Assembly (NCBI RefSeq): GCF_001679925.1
Contig: NZ_LYUZ01000114.1
Coordinates: 50,200-90,420 of the forward strand
Length of the DNA: 40,221 bases
Source of the DNA: Leisingera sp. JC1
GTDB taxonomy: Bacteria > Pseudomonadota > Alphaproteobacteria > Rhodobacterales > Rhodobacteraceae
Direction of reading: 5' to 3'
The position numbers and the translations under genes were made by a program. Below, piece after piece: positions 37,020 to 40,221 of the stretch. Each line of letters opens with the position of its first letter. Within the stretch, counting starts at the first letter, position 1. The notes below the pieces were generated by a model. That model did no database searches and was not told the DNA's origin. It worked only from the letters and a program-made list of their open reading frames with translations.

Positions 37020-37061
37020 TTATTACCCGGCAGTGTCAACCGGCAGTTTGACGCGCATCAA
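37020..37061 (-). promoter_or_regulatory. Class II FNR-type promoter of the cytochrome c gene
   Basis: On the minus strand TTGATGCGCGTCAA (37061-37048) matches nine of ten positions of TTGAT-N4-ATCAA. A -10 TAATAA (37025-37020) is centred 32 bases from the box centre, exactly the class II geometry (box at -41.5). The predicted start near 37013 leaves a 36-base leader. Confidence 0.72.
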
Positions 37062-37086
37062 AGTCCCGGCAGGAAGCTGCGGTAAT

Positions 37087-38109
37087 TCAGGGGGCTGACC
37101 AGCAGGGCAGCAGATCATCCGGTTCAGGCCGGGCGTGATAGACCGCGCGGGCGATGGCACGGCTCAGGCACAGCGCGGCAGCGTGGCAGAGCGGCCCCAG
37201 CTCTGCGTCTGGTGCCTCCAGCTCTCTGGCGCCGGTGCTGGCGGCAAAGACCAGATCGCCGTCGCCGGGGGAATGGGCAGGCACGATGGCACGCCCGATG
37301 CCATCATGGGCGGCGGTTGCCAGCCGCTGGCATTGCGCCTTGGAGAGTGCGGCATCACTGGCGACGATGGCGATGGTGGTATTGGCGCGTTCCGGCGGCA
37401 GCGGGGCACCGCCCAGTTTCTGGATCGCCTCGATCTTGCGGCTCTGCAGGCTGCGGCCGAGGCCGCCAGCGGTGTCTGGGCCGATCCCGCCGAACTCATC
37501 GCCGATTTCGAACGGCGCGGCCCAGAAATGCCGCTCTCCCGGGGTGGTGACGGCGCCCAGCGGATTGGCGGCCACCAATGCGCCCACCGTGACACCGTTG
37601 TCCAGAACCAGCGAAGCAGAGCCCAGACCGCCCTTCAGCATCGCGGTCAGCGCACCAGTGCCGGCGCCTGCAGTGCCAAGCTCAAAATCCTCAGCCGCGG
37701 CTTCAAACGCTGCACGGCCCAAGGCGCGGTAGGGGTTCTGCTCCCAGTCCTTGTCCCCGCCATTCAGCAGGTCAAAAAGGATGGCCCCCGGCACCAGCGG
37801 CACCCGAACAGGACCCACCGGAAAGCCGCGGTCTGCCTCATGCAGCGCATCCATCACACCGGAGCAGGCGTCGAGCCCGAAGGCAGAGCCGCCAGACAGC
37901 ACCAGCGCGTCGATCCTGGCGACCGATTTGTCGGGCGCCAGCAGATCGGTCTCCCGTGTGCCCGGCGCGCCGCCCATCACATGCACCGAGGCAGTGAAAG
38001 GTTTGTCCGCGGTCAGCACCGTGGTGCCGGATTTCAGCGCTGCATCCTGGGCGTTGCCGACCCGCAGGCCGGGCACGTCGGTGATCAGGTTCTTGGGGCC
38101 GGGGAGCAT
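37087..38109 (-). CDS. P1 family (DmpA/NylC-like) self-processing peptidase
   Basis: 340 residues. The family is recognised from ITDVPGLRVGNAQD, the LSGGSAFGLDACSGVM segment, GTAGAGTGALTAMLKGGLGSAS and ANTTIAIVASDAALSKAQ. In this N-terminal-nucleophile family the precursor is cut before the nucleophile, here expected between Asn243 and Thr244. Members are aminopeptidases (DmpA), beta-peptidyl aminopeptidases or nylon-oligomer hydrolases; the substrate here is unknown. No signal peptide is seen. A dispersed repeat lies between its start and the next minus-strand gene. Confidence 0.9.
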   Translation of the reverse strand: MLPGPKNLITDVPGLRVGNAQDAALKSGTTVLTADKPFTASVHVMGGAPGTRETDLLAPDKSVARIDALVLSGGSAFGLDACSGVMDALHEADRGFPVGPVRVPLVPGAILFDLLNGGDKDWEQNPYRALGRAAFEAAAEDFELGTAGAGTGALTAMLKGGLGSASLVLDNGVTVGALVAANPLGAVTTPGERHFWAAPFEIGDEFGGIGPDTAGGLGRSLQSRKIEAIQKLGGAPLPPERANTTIAIVASDAALSKAQCQRLATAAHDGIGRAIVPAHSPGDGDLVFAASTGARELEAPDAELGPLCHAAALCLSRAIARAVYHARPEPDDLLPCWSAP

Positions 38110-38133
38110 GGCGGGATGTCCTTATTCCTGGGG

Positions 38134-38190
38134 AGCACGCTGGCGCGTGCTGCCTCCGGCGGGAGTATTTGCCTCAAAGAAGAAATGAAG
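38134..38190 (+). repeat. Dispersed stem-loop/tail element, copy C (shorter)
   Basis: The stem AGCACGC/GCGTGCT (38134-38140, 38145-38151) with loop TGGC is followed by GCCTCCGGCGGGAGTATTTG and AAAGAAGAAATGAAG. The tail matches copies A and B in the CCGG...TATTTG...AAGAAG pattern, while the stem sequence is unrelated. The GCCCC head of A and B is missing. Confidence 0.65.
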
Positions 38191-38193
38191 CGT

Positions 38194-38424
38194 TCATTTT
38201 GACCCAAGCCTCAACTTGGCGGCAACCAATTCGTCTGCATAGTTTTTCGACAGAACTGCTGGCAGGCTCTTCTCTAGCTGTGCTTCAAGATCAAAGAGAC
38301 TTTGCTGTTCGCATTCGTCCAGCTTGGCGGCCAATAATTCAGCTTCATTAAGTTTCGCGGCAGCTTCAAAAAGGACAAGTGCCTCATCCAATGTAAAAGC
38401 TATGGATATCTTGTCAGTCGGCAT
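38194..38424 (-). CDS. Small hypothetical protein
   Basis: 76 residues, MPTDKISIAFTLDEALVLFE at the start. It is acidic and helical in look, with Leu/Glu/Ala-rich heptad-like stretches (LNEAELLAAKLDECEQQSLFDLEAQ), and no signal or membrane segment. I do not recognise a family. GC content is clearly lower than in the genes on both sides, which suggests a recent arrival. It lies 29 bases after the SDR stop on the same strand, but its own promoter cannot be shown. Confidence 0.6.
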   Translation of the reverse strand: MPTDKISIAFTLDEALVLFEAAAKLNEAELLAAKLDECEQQSLFDLEAQLEKSLPAVLSKNYADELVAAKLRLGSK

Positions 38425-38453
38425 CGCGTGACCTCAGCGTAAAACAAAAAGCG

Positions 38454-39200
38454 TTAAATGCAGCGCCCTCCGTCCACTTCCATGGCGACGCCGGTGACCA
38501 TGCTGGCCTCATCCGAGCACAGGAAGCAGGCTGCATTGCCCATGTCCTCCGGCGTTGAAAACCGGCCGATCGGAATGGTGGACAGGAACTTGGCGCGCAT
38601 TTCCGGGGTGTCCTCGCCCATGAAGGATTTCAGCAGCGGCGTTTCCCCTGCCACCGGGTTGATCGCGTTGACCCGCACCCCATACGGGGCCAGTTCCACC
38701 GCCATGGTCTTGGTGGCGGTGATCATCCAGCCCTTGGAGGCATTGTACCAGTTGAGGTTGGGGCGCGGCGACACGCCGGCGGTGGAGGCCACGTTCAGGA
38801 TTGCGCCACGCCGGTTGGCCTTCATATGCGGCACCAGGGCGCGGGCGGTCAGGTAGACCGATTTCACGTTGACGCCCAGCACCCGGTCGAAATCCGCCTC
38901 GCTGATCTCCTCCAGGGGGCTGGGCAGATGGGTGACGCCGGCATTGTTCACCAGGATATCCAGCTGCCCGAAGGCTGCGAGTGCTGCCTCTGCCATCGCG
39001 TTTACCGAAGTGCTGTCCGAAACATCCACGGTTTGCGCGATGGCATTGCCGCCATGCTCAGCGGCCATCGCTTCCGCGGCTGCCCCGTTGATATCGGCAA
39101 TCATCACCCGGGCGCCTTCAGACAGGAATTTGCGCACAATGCCTGCACCAAAGCCCGAAGCGCCGCCCGTCACGATGGCGGTTTTACCAGCAAGCCGCAT
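38454..39200 (-). CDS. SDR family oxidoreductase (3-oxoacyl-ACP reductase-like)
   Basis: 248 residues with GGGAGG upstream of the ATG. Motifs: TGGASGFG (11-18), NNAG (85-88), Ser139 in NVAST, Tyr152 and Lys156 in WYNASKGW, and TGVAMEVDGGRCI at the end. This is a classical NAD(P)-dependent SDR, often labelled FabG-like or glucose 1-dehydrogenase; the substrate is unknown. Asp36 in MIADIN suggests NAD rather than NADP. It is not in an operon with recognisable pathway genes. Confidence 0.9.
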   Translation of the reverse strand: MRLAGKTAIVTGGASGFGAGIVRKFLSEGARVMIADINGAAAEAMAAEHGGNAIAQTVDVSDSTSVNAMAEAALAAFGQLDILVNNAGVTHLPSPLEEISEADFDRVLGVNVKSVYLTARALVPHMKANRRGAILNVASTAGVSPRPNLNWYNASKGWMITATKTMAVELAPYGVRVNAINPVAGETPLLKSFMGEDTPEMRAKFLSTIPIGRFSTPEDMGNAACFLCSDEASMVTGVAMEVDGGRCI

Positions 39201-39275
39201 GATCTGATCCTCCCGGTTGTTTGCGTCAGCATGGGCCGCGCGCGCACCGGGTGCAATCCCCGGAAAGGGGCCGGA

Positions 39276-39695
39276 TCAATCCGGGTCGATCTTACCGCGC
39301 GTCGCTTTCAGTTCGCCGCGCTGCTTCTTGGCGTCCAGCCGCCGCCGGACAGAACCGCGGGTGGGTTTGGTGGCAATCCGCCGCTTCGGCGCCACCAGCG
39401 CCTTGCGCACCAGCTCTGCCAGCCGCTCGCGCACGATCTCGCGGTTTCTTTGCTGCGAGCGGGTCTCGTCGCATTGCAGGATGATCGCGCCTTCCTTGGT
39501 CCAGCGGCGGCCTGCCAGCCGCTTCAGCCGCGATTTGACCGCGGGCGCCAGCGCGGGTGAGCGCTCGGCCTCGAACCGCAGCTCCACCGCGGTGGCCACC
39601 TTGTTCACATTCTGCCCGCCGGGCCCCGAGGCGCGGATGAAGCTCTCGGTCATTTCCCAGTCCTGCAGGGTGATTTTCTCGTTGATGCGGATCAT
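39276..39695 (-). CDS. arfB: Alternative ribosome-rescue factor ArfB
   Basis: 139 residues. The GGQ motif is at 26-28 in RASGPGGQNVNKVATAVELRF, there is no codon-recognition domain, and the C terminus is a long basic tail (KRRIATKPTRGSVRRRLDAKKQ) that enters the empty mRNA channel. This is the YaeJ/ICT1 arrangement. ArfB releases peptides from ribosomes stalled without a stop codon, as a backup to tmRNA. It is a single gene downstream of a hairpin at 39741. Confidence 0.94.
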   Translation of the reverse strand: MIRINEKITLQDWEMTESFIRASGPGGQNVNKVATAVELRFEAERSPALAPAVKSRLKRLAGRRWTKEGAIILQCDETRSQQRNREIVRERLAELVRKALVAPKRRIATKPTRGSVRRRLDAKKQRGELKATRGKIDPD

Positions 39696-39740
39696 GGTTT
39701 CGATGGTTTGCGGCCGGGGTACTTAAATGGGATCTTAAAA

Positions 39741-39779
39741 TCGAAAGGGCTGTTCCACACGCGGGGAACAGCCCTTCGA
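39741..39779 (-). terminator. Strong hairpin with minus-strand U-run
   Basis: AAGGGCTGTTCC (39745-39756) pairs with GGAACAGCCCTT (39765-39776); three further pairs form outside a one-base bulge. On the minus strand it is followed by TCGATTTTAAG. It would end transcripts coming from 39780-40221. Confidence 0.7.
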
Positions 39780-39957
39780 GATGATAGGAGGTGCACCGGT
39801 TAGGTCAGCACCAATTCAGTGATCTATACGTACCAAGGGCTGCCTCGGCCGCACTCCTTCTGAACTGTTCCGGCACTGCTCTCCATAGCTTCTCTAGACA
39901 ATGGGCACCTCCTTTCTGATGTTTCGTGTAAGCCCAGCCTGCCACAGATTCGGCAGA
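39780..39957 (-). ncRNA. Candidate structured small RNA (identity unknown)
   Basis: Between the transporter stop and the hairpin at 39741 the minus strand can fold into a long rod: GCACCTCCT (plus 39905-39913) with AGGAGGTGC (39786-39794), TGCT (39877-39880) with AGCA (39807-39810), and CTGAACTG (39860-39867) with CAATTCAG (39812-39819, one G-U). A perfect TTGACA (39963-39958) stands just upstream, but no good -10 was found. The outer stem hides a strong AAAGGAGGTG ribosome site that would serve a 25-codon frame with a TTG start (39901-39824). It could therefore be an sRNA or a small peptide gene. It is clearly lower in GC than its surroundings. Confidence 0.35.
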
Positions 39958-39970
39958 TGTCAAAACAAAA

Positions 39971-40221
39971 TCATGTGGTCTTTGCGGAGAGCTTACGCAC
40001 GATGATGCGGAAGGGCACAAGCGCGAGCAATGCCAGCGACAGTTTCACCAGCCAGTCGGCGAAGGCCAGCGAGACCCAGTAGGGCACCACCGGCCCCTGT
40101 CCGATCAGGGGCAGCATGTCGCCCGCCCAGGACACATCATTGGCGGGTTCGATCCACACCAGCGAGACGGAGAAGGCGACGGTGAAGAAGATCGCAGTAT
40201 CCACGGTTGAGCCGATCAGGG
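39971..40221 (-). CDS. yhhQ: Queuosine precursor transporter, C-terminal part (window edge)
   Basis: 83 codons are visible, with the 5' part beyond the right edge. The segment LIGSTVDTAIFFTVAFS fits the GSxxDTxxF phrase near the end of the YhhQ (COG1738, DUF165) family, followed by a last membrane helix (WLVKLSLALLALVPFRIIV) and a short basic tail ending KLSAKTT. The family imports preQ0/preQ1 for queuosine synthesis. An internal GTG at 40204 is in frame but is not the true start. The call rests on a short C-terminal region, so it is good but not certain. Confidence 0.75.
   Translation of the reverse strand, partial: LIGSTVDTAIFFTVAFSVSLVWIEPANDVSWAGDMLPLIGQGPVVPYWVSLAFADWLVKLSLALLALVPFRIIVRKLSAKTT

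Overview
The window looks like chromosomal DNA of an alphaproteobacterium of the family Rhodobacteraceae, most like the marine Roseobacter group. It is GC-rich. The minus-strand order murA, DUF2948, hisD, UPF0262, low-molecular-weight phosphatase, infA, maf, short rng, yacG is a block I know from that family. The nap operon with E and without G/H, the pncA/pncB pair, AcuC-like deacetylase, panB-panC, type I idi and a c2/c550-type cytochrome fit the same picture. Assignments are made by reading motifs; no database search was run.

Layout. 1-11153: the conserved housekeeping block on the minus strand, expanded by extra genes (a nitrilase-family hydrolase, a coiled-coil protein with a TTG start, two GNAT acetyltransferases, a SnoaL-like protein, an SDR). 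11239-11313: tRNA-Thr(GGT) with its own promoter. 11314-16576: a 580-base regulatory gap with an FNR-type box, then napEFDABC (periplasmic nitrate reductase), closed by a strong bidirectional terminator shared with trhO on the other strand. 17684-21963: NAD salvage, with pncA and pncB on either side of a membrane hybrid histidine kinase. 22026-22059: a perfect 34-bp palindrome between two convergent genes.

22084-30879: a transport and catabolism locus: an oligopeptide/nickel-type ABC transporter (two permeases, fused double ATPase, separate binding protein), an aldehyde dehydrogenase whose start overlaps the ATPase gene, a divergent AcuC-like deacetylase and, just downstream of the binding protein, a prokaryotic pentameric ligand-gated ion channel (GLIC/ELIC family). 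This is the most unusual association in the window. 31044-34301: panB-panC (pantothenate) and glpK. 34471-40221: mostly minus strand: FAD monooxygenase, idi, a cytochrome c with a class II FNR-type promoter, P1 peptidase, a small unknown gene, SDR, arfB, a possible structured RNA, and the end of a queuosine-precursor transporter gene.

Beyond genes, three copies of a dispersed intergenic element (a variable stem-loop followed by a conserved CCGG-rich/TATTTG/AAGAAG tail) occur at 7171, 8656 and 38134. The stems differ in sequence but stay paired, and two copies in inverted orientation bracket hisD. FNR-type boxes in front of both nap and the cytochrome c gene suggest joint control of nitrate respiration and its electron carrier at low oxygen.
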